The translations under genes and the position numbers were made by a program. From Denitratimonas tolerans (GTDB lineage: Bacteria > Pseudomonadota > Gammaproteobacteria > Xanthomonadales > Xanthomonadaceae), in assembly GCF_037203605.1 (NCBI RefSeq), contig NZ_JBBDHC010000001.1:1-64000 (forward strand): DNA of 64,000 nt, given 5' to 3'. A model generated the notes under the pieces. It saw nothing but the letters and a program-made list of their open reading frames with translations, had not been told where the DNA came from and did not search any database. This document shows positions 41,694 to 50,919 of the stretch, in pieces (within the stretch, counting starts at the first letter, position 1; each line of letters opens with the position of its first letter).

Positions 41694-42109
41694 CGCACCT
41701 CCGGCGTGAGCGCACGCAGGGTCGAGAACCGCGCCTCGTAGTCGTTGCGGCCGCGCTCCCAGCGCACCCGCAGATCGAGCCGGTAAAGCTGCACCGGCAC
41801 CATCGCCGGATCGATCGGAGGATCGCTGGCCACGTCGTAGGGCGTGACCTCCAGATCCCAGGCATAGCGGTCGCCGAAACGGCCCGAGTCGCCGCCTTCC
41901 TGCAGGCGCTCGCCCACGCCCAGACCATCGAGCAGGGACTGGGCGTACAGCGAGGCCTCGGTGAAGGCCTCGGCGCTGCGCGCCTGGCGCATCGAGCTCA
42001 CCGCGATCTGCATCGCCGCCGCCAGCCCGACGGCCAGCAGCGAGAACGCCACCACGATCTCGATCAGGGTGAATCCGCGCTGCGCCCGCTCCGGCCTGGA
42101 CACCCTCAT
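41690..42109 (-). CDS. gspI: T2SS minor pseudopilin I
   Basis: The 139-residue protein has the prepilin signal AQRGFTLIEIVVAFSLLAVGL, then the short GspI domain ending RWERGRNDYEARFSTLRAL. Size and position between gspH and gspJ fit. One base separates its ATG from the gspH stop (TGAGATG). Confidence 0.92.
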   Translation of the reverse strand: MRVSRPERAQRGFTLIEIVVAFSLLAVGLAAAMQIAVSSMRQARSAEAFTEASLYAQSLLDGLGVGERLQEGGDSGRFGDRYAWDLEVTPYDVASDPPIDPAMVPVQLYRLDLRVRWERGRNDYEARFSTLRALTPEVR

Positions 42110-42110
42110 C

Positions 42111-42572
42111 TCAGCGCTCCCGGTCCTTGGGTTCGATCACGCTCACCTCGCCGGTCAGCCAGTTGACCTCGATGCGCCACGCGACCTCGCCCAGGATCAG
42201 CTCGACGTTGCCGCCGGTGGAGGCACCGTCGGGGAAAAACCGGATGCGGCCGATGCCCTCGCCCTCCATTTCCGAGCGCGCGGTGACCAGCTTCATTTCC
42301 ATGTTCTTCGGCAGTTCGACCCACTTGCGCCGCGGCGCACGGTAGCGTCGGCCGTCCACGTCGATGGCGATCGCCTGCGGCTCGCGCTTCACGATCGCCT
42401 GCCCGCGGGTGTAGCGCATCGCGGCCACGAGGTCGCGGCTGGCGGCCTTGACCCGCGCGCCGGTCAGCCCGTCACCGACAGTGACCGCGACCAGGGTCAT
42501 CGCCAGCGCGATCAGCGCGACGACCGCGAGGATCTCGACCAGCGTGAATCCGCGTGCGACGCGCATCGGCAT
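42111..42572 (-). CDS. gspH: T2SS minor pseudopilin H
   Basis: The 153-residue protein carries the prepilin signal VARGFTLVEILAVVALIAL. The GspH domain follows, with ASRDLVAAMRYTRGQAIVKR, a conserved block in GspH/FimT proteins, and FFPDGASTGG. ATG 42572 has GGAGAGGA upstream; the second ATG two codons later is an alternative. It lies 35 bp after gspG. Confidence 0.93.
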   Translation of the reverse strand: MPMRVARGFTLVEILAVVALIALAMTLVAVTVGDGLTGARVKAASRDLVAAMRYTRGQAIVKREPQAIAIDVDGRRYRAPRRKWVELPKNMEMKLVTARSEMEGEGIGRIRFFPDGASTGGNVELILGEVAWRIEVNWLTGEVSVIEPKDRER

Positions 42573-42607
42573 GTCCTCTCCGGCCGCACGCGCGCCCGGC
42601 ACGGTCC

Positions 42608-43036
42608 TCACTCGTTGGTGATGTCCGCATCCACGCCGGCACCGCCGGGTTTCTTGTCGGCACCGTAGCTGGTGATGGTGAAGCTGCGGCCGCTGACGCG
42701 GTACTCGTAGGGCGTGTTCCACGGATCCTTCAGCGAGCCTTCCTTGATGTACGGACCCAGCCAGCCCTTGGCGTTGCCGGGTGAGCTGATCAGGTCTTCC
42801 AGGCGCTGCGGAAGATCGCCCACGTCCATTTCGAACTGGCCGACCTTGGCGGAAAGCGAGGTGATGTCGGTCTGGGCCAGCTTGTACTTGGCCTTGTCCT
42901 GCCCGCCAAACACCTGGTTGGCGACCATGCCTGCGATCACCGCGATCAGCGCCACCACGATCAGGATTTCGATCAGGCTGAAACCACGCTGGGCGTGGGC
43001 CGCGATCCGTGAGCTGCGTTGCGTCTTCATCATCAT
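42608..43036 (-). CDS. gspG: T2SS major pseudopilin G
   Basis: The 142-residue GspG is the main pseudopilus subunit. The prepilin signal QRGFSLIEILIVVALIAVIAG includes the mature Glu5. The globular part has GQFEMDVGDLPQRLEDL, the GWLGPYI and KDPWNTPYEYR blocks and the C-terminal calcium-site region of major pseudopilins. Three consecutive ATG codons (43036, 43033, 43030) make the exact start uncertain. Confidence 0.95.
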   Translation of the reverse strand: MMMKTQRSSRIAAHAQRGFSLIEILIVVALIAVIAGMVANQVFGGQDKAKYKLAQTDITSLSAKVGQFEMDVGDLPQRLEDLISSPGNAKGWLGPYIKEGSLKDPWNTPYEYRVSGRSFTITSYGADKKPGGAGVDADITNE

Positions 43037-43057
43037 GCGTCCGTATTCACTTGTGTG

Positions 43058-44269
43058 TCAGCCCACCGCGTTGGTGAGGCTGAAGATCGGGATCAGGATG
43101 GCCATCATGATCAGGGCCACTGCCGCCGCCATGAACACCGTCACTGTCGGCACCAGCGCCGCCAGCAGGCGCTCGACGGTATTCTTGACCTCCTGGTCGA
43201 AGGTGTCGGCCACCTTGGTGAGCATGGTATCCAGATCCCCCGATTCCTCGCCCACCGCGACCATCTGCAGCGCCAGGCGCGGGAACAGCTTGCTGCGCCC
43301 CAGCGCCTGCGCCAGACCGCCACCGGTCTTGACCTCCGCGCTGGCGGCTTCGACCGCATCGGACAGCGCGAGGTTCCCCATCACGTTGCGCGCGATCGAC
43401 AGTGCGGTGAGCAATGGAACGCCGTTGTGCACCAAAGTTCCCAGAGTGCGGGCCAGGCGCGCGGTTTCCAGACGCGCGACCAGTCCGCCGACGAGGCCGC
43501 GCCTGAGCACCCAGGCGTCGAACCCGCGCCGGGTCTGCGGATCGGCCAGGCGTCGCCGCAGCAGCATGAAGCCGGCCACCAGGCCGGCCAGCAGCAGCCA
43601 CCAGTAGCCGCTGACGAAGTTGCCCAGGGCCATCACCACCTGGGTCAACAGCGGCATCTCCACGTCCATGTCCTCGAACAGCGGCAGGAACTGCGGCACC
43701 ACGTAGCCCAGCAGCAGCAGCAGCGCGCCGAACACCATCAGCACGAGGATACTCGGGTAGATCAGCGCGTTGATCACCGATTCGCGCAGCGCCTTGCTGC
43801 GCTCAAGGTACTCGGCCAGGCGCTTCAGGGTGTCGTGCAGCGAGCCACCCGCCTCGCCGGCGCGCACCATGTTCACGTAGAGCCGCGAAAACACGCCTTC
43901 TTCCTGTTCCAGCGCCTGCGACAGCGGCGTACCGCCGCGCACCGCATCGCGCACCCGCTCGATCACGCGCCGCGCCTCGGGCGAGTCGGGCAGGTCGAGG
44001 AGGATCTGCAGGGCGCGATCCAGCGGCTGCCCAGCGCCCAGCAGCGTCGCCAGCTGCTGGGTGAACTGCAACACCTGCGCGCCCTTCATCGGCGCACGCC
44101 GGAACAGCGCCGCCAGCGAGCCGCCGGAATCGTCCGCCGGGCGCGCGTCCAGCGGCAGGTTGCCGGCATCCTGCAGCCGCACGATCACCTCTTCCGCGCT
44201 CGCAGCTTCCATCACGCCCTCGATCGGGTCGCCGGCGGTGCTCAGGGCCTTGTAGCGGAAGTGGGGCAT
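43058..44269 (-). CDS. gspF: T2SS inner-membrane platform protein F
   Basis: The 403-residue GspF is a polytopic platform protein with two repeated cytoplasmic T2SSF domains (about 70-190 and 270-390) and three membrane helices. FTQQLATLLGAGQPLDRAL and the second-domain FPRLALQMVAVGEESGDLD are the family signatures. ATG 44269 (MPHFRYKAL) is the usual start. The 133-bp gap to gspE is unusual for this tight operon and holds an inverted pair of GGATTCGGG-type repeats. Confidence 0.95.
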   Translation of the reverse strand: MPHFRYKALSTAGDPIEGVMEAASAEEVIVRLQDAGNLPLDARPADDSGGSLAALFRRAPMKGAQVLQFTQQLATLLGAGQPLDRALQILLDLPDSPEARRVIERVRDAVRGGTPLSQALEQEEGVFSRLYVNMVRAGEAGGSLHDTLKRLAEYLERSKALRESVINALIYPSILVLMVFGALLLLLGYVVPQFLPLFEDMDVEMPLLTQVVMALGNFVSGYWWLLLAGLVAGFMLLRRRLADPQTRRGFDAWVLRRGLVGGLVARLETARLARTLGTLVHNGVPLLTALSIARNVMGNLALSDAVEAASAEVKTGGGLAQALGRSKLFPRLALQMVAVGEESGDLDTMLTKVADTFDQEVKNTVERLLAALVPTVTVFMAAAVALIMMAILIPIFSLTNAVG

Positions 44270-44272
44270 CAG

Positions 44273-44400
44273 CGGGATTCGGGATTGGATATTGGAGATT
44301 GGAGGATAGCCGGGCAACCTGGTACGTCGGGACACGAAGGCGCGATCAGCGAAGCGACACCCGCCGTTACGGATACCGAATCCCTGATCCCGAATCCCAT
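44273..44400. repeat. Inverted pair of GGATTCGGG-type repeats between gspE and gspF
   Basis: GGGATTCGGGATTGG with degenerate continuation (44275-44312) faces CCGAATCCCTGATCCCG (44376-44392). The same family occurs inside purL (48384-48473 and 49063-49085) and at the yeiH start. Confidence 0.8.
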
Positions 44401-44402
44401 CG

Positions 44403-46151
44403 CTAGTTTTCCTGCGTCACGCGCAGCACTTCCTCGATCGTGGTGACGCCCTGCATCGCCTTGACCAGGCCATCCTCGTACATGGTGCGCATGCCGAGCC
44501 TGCGGGCTTCTTCCTCGATGAGGTTGGTATCGGCGTGCTTCATCACCAGGCGGCGGATCGGCTCGGTGACCACGAGGAACTCCATGATCGTGGTACGACC
44601 GAGGTAGCCGGTGGGAGTGAGTGCGGAAGGCACCGGGCGGTAGAGGTGGATCGTGCCCTCGGGCTGGAACTTGCGCAGGTCGAACTCTTCGATCACTTCC
44701 GGCGAGGGTTCGTAGCGTTCGGCGTGGGTGGGTTCCAGGCGCCGCACCAGGCGCTGCGCCAGGATGCCGTTGACGGTGGAGGTGAGAAGGTAATCCTCCA
44801 CGCCCATGTCGAGCAGGCGGGTGACGCCGCCGGCGGCGTTGTTGGTGTGCAGGGTGGACAGCACCAGGTGGCCGGTGAGCGCGGACTGGATCGCGATCTT
44901 GGCGGTTTCAAGATCGCGCATTTCGCCGATCATGATGATGTCCGGGTCCTGCCGCACGATCGAGCGCAGCGCGTGCGAGAAATCCAGCCCGATCTGCGGC
45001 TTGGCCTGGATCTGGTTGACGCCTTCGAGCTGGTATTCGACCGGGTCCTCGACCGTGATGATCTTCACGTCCGGGGTGTTGAGCTGGGAGAGCGCGGTGT
45101 AGAGCGTCGTGGTCTTGCCCGAGCCGGTCGGGCCGGTGACCAGCAGGATGCCGTGCGGCAGCTCCAGCACCTTGAGGAAGTCGGCCAGGAACTGGTCGGT
45201 GAAGCCGAGTTTCTTGAAGTCGAAGACGATGGATTCGCGGTCCAGGATACGCATCACCACCGACTCGCCGTGCGCGGTCGGCACGGTGGACACGCGCAGG
45301 TCCAGCTCCTTGCCCTGCACCCGGATCATGATGCGGCCGTCCTGCGGCAGGCGGCGCTCGGCGATGTTGAGCTTGGCCATGATCTTGACGCGCGAGATCA
45401 CCGCGGCGGTGAGGTTGGCGGGCGGGGATTCGGCTTCCTCCAGCACGCCGTCGATGCGGTAGCGCACCTTCAGGCGGTTCTCGAAGGGTTCGATGTGGAT
45501 GTCGGAGGTGCGCTGTTCCACCGCGCGCTGGATGATGAGGTTCACCAGGCGGATCACCGGGGCCTCGGAGGCGAGGTCGCGCAGGTGCTCGACATCGTCC
45601 TCGTCGCGGGCATCCGCGCCTTCGCCCAGGTCTTCCACGATGGTGCCCATGGCCGAGCGCCCGGTGCCGAAATAGCGCTCGATCAGGTCATCGATCTCCG
45701 CGCGCAGCCCGACCCTCACCGCCACCTCGCGCCCGGTCGCCATGCGGATGGCCTCGACCGGATAGTCGTCGGCCGGATCGGCCACCAGCAGCTCGATGCA
45801 CTCCTCGGTTTCGGCCAGCGGGCAGACGTGCTGCTGCTTGAGGAAGCGCACCGAGATCTGCACCGACGGCGGGTTCTCGGGGAAATCCCTGGAGGTCACC
45901 AGCGGCAGGTCGAACACCTCGGCGCTGGCTTCGGCCACGTCACGCTCCGACACCAGGCCGATGCGCGTCATCAGCGACACCAGGCTGCCGCCGCCCGATT
46001 CCTCGTGCAGGCGGCGGGCGCGGGCGAAATCGGCGTCCTTGAGCCGGCCGCGCGCGAGCAGCTGCTGGCAGATCAGATCCTCGCGCTGGTCCAGCACGGC
46101 ATCCTGATCGTCCACGTCCACGGCCACGGCCGCAGCGGATGGAGCATTCAT
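44403..46151 (-). CDS. gspE: T2SS assembly ATPase E
   Basis: The 582-residue GspE powers pseudopilus assembly. An N-terminal MshEN/GspE-N domain (about 25-170) precedes the ATPase core. Walker A is GPTGSGKT (about 340-347), the Asp box is VEDPVEYQ, Walker B is IMIGEMRD and the His box is LSTLHTNNAAGG. The region that in many GspE proteins carries a four-cysteine zinc motif (here about 467-515) contains no cysteine. ATG 46151 overlaps the stop of the upstream membrane protein (ATGA). Confidence 0.96.
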   Translation of the reverse strand: MNAPSAAAVAVDVDDQDAVLDQREDLICQQLLARGRLKDADFARARRLHEESGGGSLVSLMTRIGLVSERDVAEASAEVFDLPLVTSRDFPENPPSVQISVRFLKQQHVCPLAETEECIELLVADPADDYPVEAIRMATGREVAVRVGLRAEIDDLIERYFGTGRSAMGTIVEDLGEGADARDEDDVEHLRDLASEAPVIRLVNLIIQRAVEQRTSDIHIEPFENRLKVRYRIDGVLEEAESPPANLTAAVISRVKIMAKLNIAERRLPQDGRIMIRVQGKELDLRVSTVPTAHGESVVMRILDRESIVFDFKKLGFTDQFLADFLKVLELPHGILLVTGPTGSGKTTTLYTALSQLNTPDVKIITVEDPVEYQLEGVNQIQAKPQIGLDFSHALRSIVRQDPDIIMIGEMRDLETAKIAIQSALTGHLVLSTLHTNNAAGGVTRLLDMGVEDYLLTSTVNGILAQRLVRRLEPTHAERYEPSPEVIEEFDLRKFQPEGTIHLYRPVPSALTPTGYLGRTTIMEFLVVTEPIRRLVMKHADTNLIEEEARRLGMRTMYEDGLVKAMQGVTTIEEVLRVTQEN

Positions 46152-46858
46152 GGGGTTTCTCCCGGGTTGCCGCCGGCGTCTTCGCCCAGATCCTCGTCCC
46201 AACCGACCAGGGTTTCGAGGAAGGGACGGTTGAGCAGGATCCACATCACGATGGGAACCACCGGCGGAAGTATCAGATAGCCGAACTGGCGCACCAGCGC
46301 CAGCACTTCGACGTTGATGCCGGCGGCATCGAAGCGCTGCGCGATGAAGGCGTTGGCCGCCTGCCCGGCCTGTGCGGCCAGATCGCCGAAGCCTTCCTCG
46401 GCGAGCGCGGCGGCGACCGCATTGCCGGTGCCGTCGCGGATCGTGTAGAGCGCTTCCATGGCCACGCCCGCGGCGCTCGTCACCGCGAGCACCGCCAGGC
46501 CGATGCCCCACTGCAGGAAGGTGCGCCGCCAGGTGTCGGTGCTGGCCACCACCAGGCCGCAGAACAGCGGCATGGAGTAGGCGTAAATCAGCACGTTGAC
46601 GCTCTGCTCGTCGATCTCCAGCTTGCCACCGGGCAGGCCGGGCACGCGGCTGATGTCCACGATATAGGCATAGGCGAAGCGCGCGTAATCCTGTCCGGCT
46701 TCGCTCAGCAATCCGGGCACGAGAAAGTCGACGAAAACGTGCGCCATGCGTACGATCGGAAACGCCACCACCGTGTTGAGCGCAAACCAGAGCGCGAACA
46801 TCAGCGGCAGCCAGAGCATGGCCGACCAGATGAACTCGCGCAGCGGGGAAATCTTCAT
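46148..46858 (-). CDS. Membrane protein, possibly exosortase-associated
   Basis: The 236-residue protein has four or five hydrophobic segments and a soluble loop (LSEAGQDYARFAYAYIVDISRVPG) on the outer side. The block VNVLIYAYSMPLFCGLVVAS resembles, from memory, the VNPLxYGYGLPL element of exosortase H-associated membrane proteins. If so it would belong to the same sorting pathway as the CTERM-like protein at 12870. No exosortase gene is in the window. It starts 9 bp after purL with GAGGG as ribosome site and overlaps gspE, so it links the two in one transcript. Confidence 0.55.
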   Translation of the reverse strand: MKISPLREFIWSAMLWLPLMFALWFALNTVVAFPIVRMAHVFVDFLVPGLLSEAGQDYARFAYAYIVDISRVPGLPGGKLEIDEQSVNVLIYAYSMPLFCGLVVASTDTWRRTFLQWGIGLAVLAVTSAAGVAMEALYTIRDGTGNAVAAALAEEGFGDLAAQAGQAANAFIAQRFDAAGINVEVLALVRQFGYLILPPVVPIVMWILLNRPFLETLVGWDEDLGEDAGGNPGETP

Positions 46859-46867
46859 CGCGCGCCC

Positions 46868-49800
46868 TCAGCCCAGCCAGGCGCGGGCATTGCGGAACAT
46901 CCGCAGCCACGGCCCGTCCTCACCCCAGTCGGCCGGCCGCCAGGACATCTGCACGCTGCGGAACACGCGCTCGGGGTGCGGCATCATCAGGGTGGCGCGA
47001 CCGTCGAGGCTGGTGAGGCCGGCAATGGCGTCGGTCGAGCCGTTCGGATTGAACGGGTAGCCCGGCGAGGCTGCTCCGTCCGGTGCCACATAGCGCAGCG
47101 CCACGCGCGCCTGCGCGGCGTCGGCGGGATCGCGGAACGTCGCGCGGCCCTCGCCGTGCGAGGTCGCCACCGGAAGGCGCGAGCCAGCCATGCCCTGCAG
47201 GAAGACCGACGGCGATTCCTCCACTTCCAGCATCGCCAGGCGCGCCTCGAAGCGCCCCGAGGCGTTGTGCAGGAAAGCCGGCCAGTGCTGCGCACCCGGG
47301 ATCAGTTCGCGCAGGTGGCTGAGCATCTGGCAGCCGTTGCACACGCCCAGGGTGAAGCGGTCGTCGCGCGCGAAGAACGCGGCGAACTGCTCGCGCAGCG
47401 GCGCGCGCTCGAGGATCGAGGTGGCCCAGCCGCGCCCGGCTCCGAGCACGTCGCCGTAGCTGAATCCGCCGCAGGCCGCCAGCCCGCGGAAGTCGTCCAG
47501 CCGCAGGCGGCCTTCGATCAGGTCGGTCATGTGCACGTCCACCGCCTCGAAGCCGGCACGGTCGAAGGCTGCCGCCATCTCGACCTGTCCGTTGACGCCC
47601 TGCTCGCGCAGGATCGCCACGCGCGGGCGCGCGCCGCTGGCGATGTAGGGCGCGGCAATGTCCTCGGCCGGATCGAAGCCGAGCCTCGGTGCGAGCGGCG
47701 GCGCGGAAAAATCGCGCCGCGCCGCGCGCTCGGCATCGGCACTTTCGGGTGTGTCGCGCAGCGCCTGCATGGCGTGCGTCACCTGCCACCAGGCATCGAA
47801 CAGCTCCTGCCAGCCCCATTCGGCCAGCATGTCGCGCCCGGCCAGCACGCGCACGCGCGGTGAGGCGAGCGGCTTGCCGATGCGCTGCGCGCAGTGGGTG
47901 AGTCCGTGCCGGTCCACCAGGTCGGCGAATTCGGCGCGGTCGTCCATCGATACCTGCACGATCACGCCCAGCTCTTCGCAGAACAGCGTGCTGAACGGAT
48001 CGTCGCCCCAGTGATCGAGCTGGATTTCCAGCCCGCAGTGCGAGGCGAAGCCCATCTCGCACAGCGCGGCGAACGCGCCGCCGTCGCTGCGGTCGTGACA
48101 GGCCAGGACGATGCCGGTGTCGCGCGCGTCGCGGACCAGATTGAACAGCCCGCGCAGCAGTTCGGGCGAATCGAGATCGGGCGGCTCGCCGCCGAAGGTG
48201 CCGTGCACCTGCGACAGGATCGAACCGCCGAGGCGGCGCTTGCCGCCGCCCAGCCCGATCAGCCACAGCTCCGAATCGACCTCGCGCGCCAGCACCGGCG
48301 TCAGCGCCTGGCGTACGTCGCGCACCCGCGCGAAGGCCGACACCACCAGCGAGACGGGGGAGATGCAGCGATGGGCTTCGCCCGGATTGGGGATTGGGGA
48401 TTGGGGATTCGAGAGGATGGAGTCGGGCGGGCTCTTTGCTCCTGCCAATCCCGAATCCCCACTCCCGAATCCCGTCCACCTGGAGGCCATCGACAGCGAG
48501 TCCTTGCCGACCGGGATCGAAATGTCGAGCGCCGGGCACAGCTCCATGCCCACGGCGCGGACGGCGTCGAACAGGCGCGCGTCCTCGTCGCCGTGGCCGC
48601 AGGCGGCCATCCAGTTGGCCGAAAGCTTGATCTCGGCGAGATCGGCCACCGGCGCGGACAGGAGGTTGGTGATGGCCTCGCCCACCGCCATGCGTGCGGC
48701 GGCGGCGGAATCGAGCAGCGCCAGCGGCGCGCGCTCGCCGATCGACAGCGCCTGCCCGGTGTATCCGGAGAAGTCGTCCAGGCTGATGCCGCAGTCGGCC
48801 AGCGGTATCTGCCAGGGACCGACCATCTGGTCGCGCGCCACCAGGCCGCCGACGGTGCGATCGCCGATCGTCACCAGGTAGTTCTTGCTCGCCACGCTCG
48901 GGTGCGACAGCACGCGCAGGCCGGCCTCGCGCAGGTCCATCGCCCCGGTATCCAGGCGCGGCCAGCGCGCGTTCGCGCCGCGCTCGGCGTCGCGCTGCAT
49001 CTTCGGCGCCTTGCCGAAGAGAAGATCCATCGGGATGTCGATGGCGGCTTCGCCGCGGAATTGAGGATTCGGGATTGGGGATTCGTCGAGCGGGCACTCC
49101 GCCACGAGGAGGTGTTCCTCCACCGTGGCGACGCCGACGACGGCGTGGGGACAGCGCTCGCGGGCGCAGATCGCGCGGAAGGCGTCGAGGTGTTCGGCCG
49201 CGATGCCCAGAACGTAGCGCTCCTGGGACTCGTTGCACCACAGCTGCATCGGCGAGAGCGACGGGTCGTCGCGCGGAATGGCGGCAAGATCGATCACCCC
49301 GCCCACGCCCGAATCGTGCAGCAGCTCGGGGATGGCGTTGGACAGCCCGCCCGCGCCGACATCGTGCGCGCTGCGGATCGGATTGTCGGCACCGCGCGCG
49401 AAGCAGGCGTCGATCACCTCCTGGCAACGGCGCTGCATTTCCGGGTTGTCGCGCTGCACCGAGGCGAAATCCAGTCCTTCCGAACTTTCGCCGCTGGCCA
49501 GCGAACTGGCGGCACCACCGCCCAGCCCGATCAGCATCGCCGGGCCGCCCAGCACCACCACCGCGTCACCGGGGCGCACGGGGAGCTTTTCCACCTGTTC
49601 GGGATCGATCGCGCCGACGCCGCCGGCCAGCATGATCGGCTTGTCGTAGCCGCGCACCAGGCCCGATTCGGGGGTTTCCAGCTCGAAGCTGCGGAAGTAG
49701 CCGGTGACCGCCGGGCGGCCGAACTCGTTGTTGAAGGCCGCCGCACCGAGCGGCCCGTCCAGCATGATCTGGAGGGCCGAGGCCATGCGCGGATTGAGCG

Positions 49801-50833
49801 GGCGCGCCGCTTCCCAGGGCTGCGGCAGGGTCGGGATGCGCAGGTGCGAGACGGAAAAACCGCTCAGACCGACCTTGGGCTTACCGCCGCGCCCGGTGGC
49901 TCCTTCGTCGCGGATTTCGCCACCCGCGCCGGTCGCGGCACCGGGAAAGGGCGCGATCGCGGTAGGGTGATTGTGGGTTTCAACCTTGATCGCGAAGGCA
50001 CTCGGCTGCACCGCACCGGCACCCCAGGTACCGGTTTCAGGATCGCACCGGAAGCGCCGCGCCGGGAAACCCTCGATCACCGCCGCGTTGTCCTTGTAGG
50101 CGCTGAGGGTGAGCTGGGGGGACTTCGCGTGGGTGTTGCGGATCATCGCGAACAGGCTGCGCGGCTGCGCCTGCCCATCGAGTGTCCAGCTCGCGTTGAA
50201 GTTCTTGTGCCGGCAGTGCTCGGAGTTGGCCTGCGCGAACATCATCAGCTCGGCATCGGTGGGATCGCGCCCCAGCGCGCCGTAGCGTTCGCGCAGGTAG
50301 TCGATCTCGTCCGCGGACAGCGCCAGGCCCAGCGTCGCGTTGGCCGCCTCCAGCCCGGCCAGCGGCACGCGCACCACGCCGCCCGGCGCGGGCGCGTCGA
50401 ACAGGGCGGCGGCCGCGGCAAGATCGGGCACCAGCGATTGGGTCATCGGATCGTGCAGCAGCGCCGCCACCGCCGGTTCGATGCCGGGCGTCAGCCCCGC
50501 CACCGCGAAGTGCTGGCCGCGCTCGACCCGCCGCACCGCCAGCCCCGCGCCGCGCACGATTTCGGTGGTCTTGCTCGACCAGGGCGAGATCGTGCCCAGG
50601 CGCGGCAGCGCCAGCCGCCCTGCGGGCAGCGGCGCATCGAGCACGGCGGCACCCAGCACCCGCGCCAGATCGCGCGCATCGACGACCCGCCCCGGTTCGG
50701 GCTGGGCAAAATAGATGTCCGATACGGCCCCGAGCATCAGCCTTGCATCGAGCGCCCGCAGCCGCGCCTGGAGGCGCGATTGCGCGTGGGCGCTCAGGGC
50801 GGTCCGGGCCTGGAATACCAGCATGGTTGTCAT
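46868..50833 (-). CDS. purL: Phosphoribosylformylglycinamidine synthase
   Basis: This 1321-residue large-type PurL converts FGAR to FGAM with ATP and glutamine in purine synthesis. The N-terminal FGAM domain, two AIRS-like halves (FAQANSEHCRHKNFNA, KVGLSGFSVSHL, VGKDSLSM) and a C-terminal amidotransferase are in order. The nucleophile is Cys1165 (GVCNGCQ), with His1286 and Glu1288 in PHPERVFRS. Compared with the roughly 1295-residue family it has insertions. Residues about 787-817 and 583-591 are encoded by GGATTCGGG-type repeats and read SNPQSPIPNPG and DESPIPNPQF. ATG 50833 and ATG 50824 are both possible starts. Confidence 0.97.
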   Translation of the reverse strand: MTTMLVFQARTALSAHAQSRLQARLRALDARLMLGAVSDIYFAQPEPGRVVDARDLARVLGAAVLDAPLPAGRLALPRLGTISPWSSKTTEIVRGAGLAVRRVERGQHFAVAGLTPGIEPAVAALLHDPMTQSLVPDLAAAAALFDAPAPGGVVRVPLAGLEAANATLGLALSADEIDYLRERYGALGRDPTDAELMMFAQANSEHCRHKNFNASWTLDGQAQPRSLFAMIRNTHAKSPQLTLSAYKDNAAVIEGFPARRFRCDPETGTWGAGAVQPSAFAIKVETHNHPTAIAPFPGAATGAGGEIRDEGATGRGGKPKVGLSGFSVSHLRIPTLPQPWEAARPLNPRMASALQIMLDGPLGAAAFNNEFGRPAVTGYFRSFELETPESGLVRGYDKPIMLAGGVGAIDPEQVEKLPVRPGDAVVVLGGPAMLIGLGGGAASSLASGESSEGLDFASVQRDNPEMQRRCQEVIDACFARGADNPIRSAHDVGAGGLSNAIPELLHDSGVGGVIDLAAIPRDDPSLSPMQLWCNESQERYVLGIAAEHLDAFRAICARERCPHAVVGVATVEEHLLVAECPLDESPIPNPQFRGEAAIDIPMDLLFGKAPKMQRDAERGANARWPRLDTGAMDLREAGLRVLSHPSVASKNYLVTIGDRTVGGLVARDQMVGPWQIPLADCGISLDDFSGYTGQALSIGERAPLALLDSAAAARMAVGEAITNLLSAPVADLAEIKLSANWMAACGHGDEDARLFDAVRAVGMELCPALDISIPVGKDSLSMASRWTGFGSGDSGLAGAKSPPDSILSNPQSPIPNPGEAHRCISPVSLVVSAFARVRDVRQALTPVLAREVDSELWLIGLGGGKRRLGGSILSQVHGTFGGEPPDLDSPELLRGLFNLVRDARDTGIVLACHDRSDGGAFAALCEMGFASHCGLEIQLDHWGDDPFSTLFCEELGVIVQVSMDDRAEFADLVDRHGLTHCAQRIGKPLASPRVRVLAGRDMLAEWGWQELFDAWWQVTHAMQALRDTPESADAERAARRDFSAPPLAPRLGFDPAEDIAAPYIASGARPRVAILREQGVNGQVEMAAAFDRAGFEAVDVHMTDLIEGRLRLDDFRGLAACGGFSYGDVLGAGRGWATSILERAPLREQFAAFFARDDRFTLGVCNGCQMLSHLRELIPGAQHWPAFLHNASGRFEARLAMLEVEESPSVFLQGMAGSRLPVATSHGEGRATFRDPADAAQARVALRYVAPDGAASPGYPFNPNGSTDAIAGLTSLDGRATLMMPHPERVFRSVQMSWRPADWGEDGPWLRMFRNARAWLG
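48384..48473. repeat. Intragenic inverted GGATTCGGG-type repeat in purL
   Basis: GGATTGGGGATTGGGGATTC (48384 onward) faces CCAATCCCGAATCCCC (48445 onward). The insert stays in frame with purL and adds about 25 low-complexity residues in a loop between the KDSLSM and SPVSLVVSAFA blocks. A shorter single copy lies at 49063-49085. Confidence 0.85.
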
Positions 50834-50867
50834 CGGGTCGGACGAAAGGGACTCAATTCTAACGAAA

Positions 50868-50895
50868 GGGCCCGCCGGCTTGGCCTGGCGGGCCC
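50868..50895 (-). terminator. Terminator after dsbC
   Basis: GGGCCCGCC and GGCGGGCCC form a perfect 9-bp stem with a ten-base loop, 24 bp past the dsbC stop. On the minus strand TTTCGTT follows. It separates dsbC from purL. Confidence 0.75.
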
Positions 50896-50919
50896 GATGC
50901 GGAGACGGGATCGCGGGGA

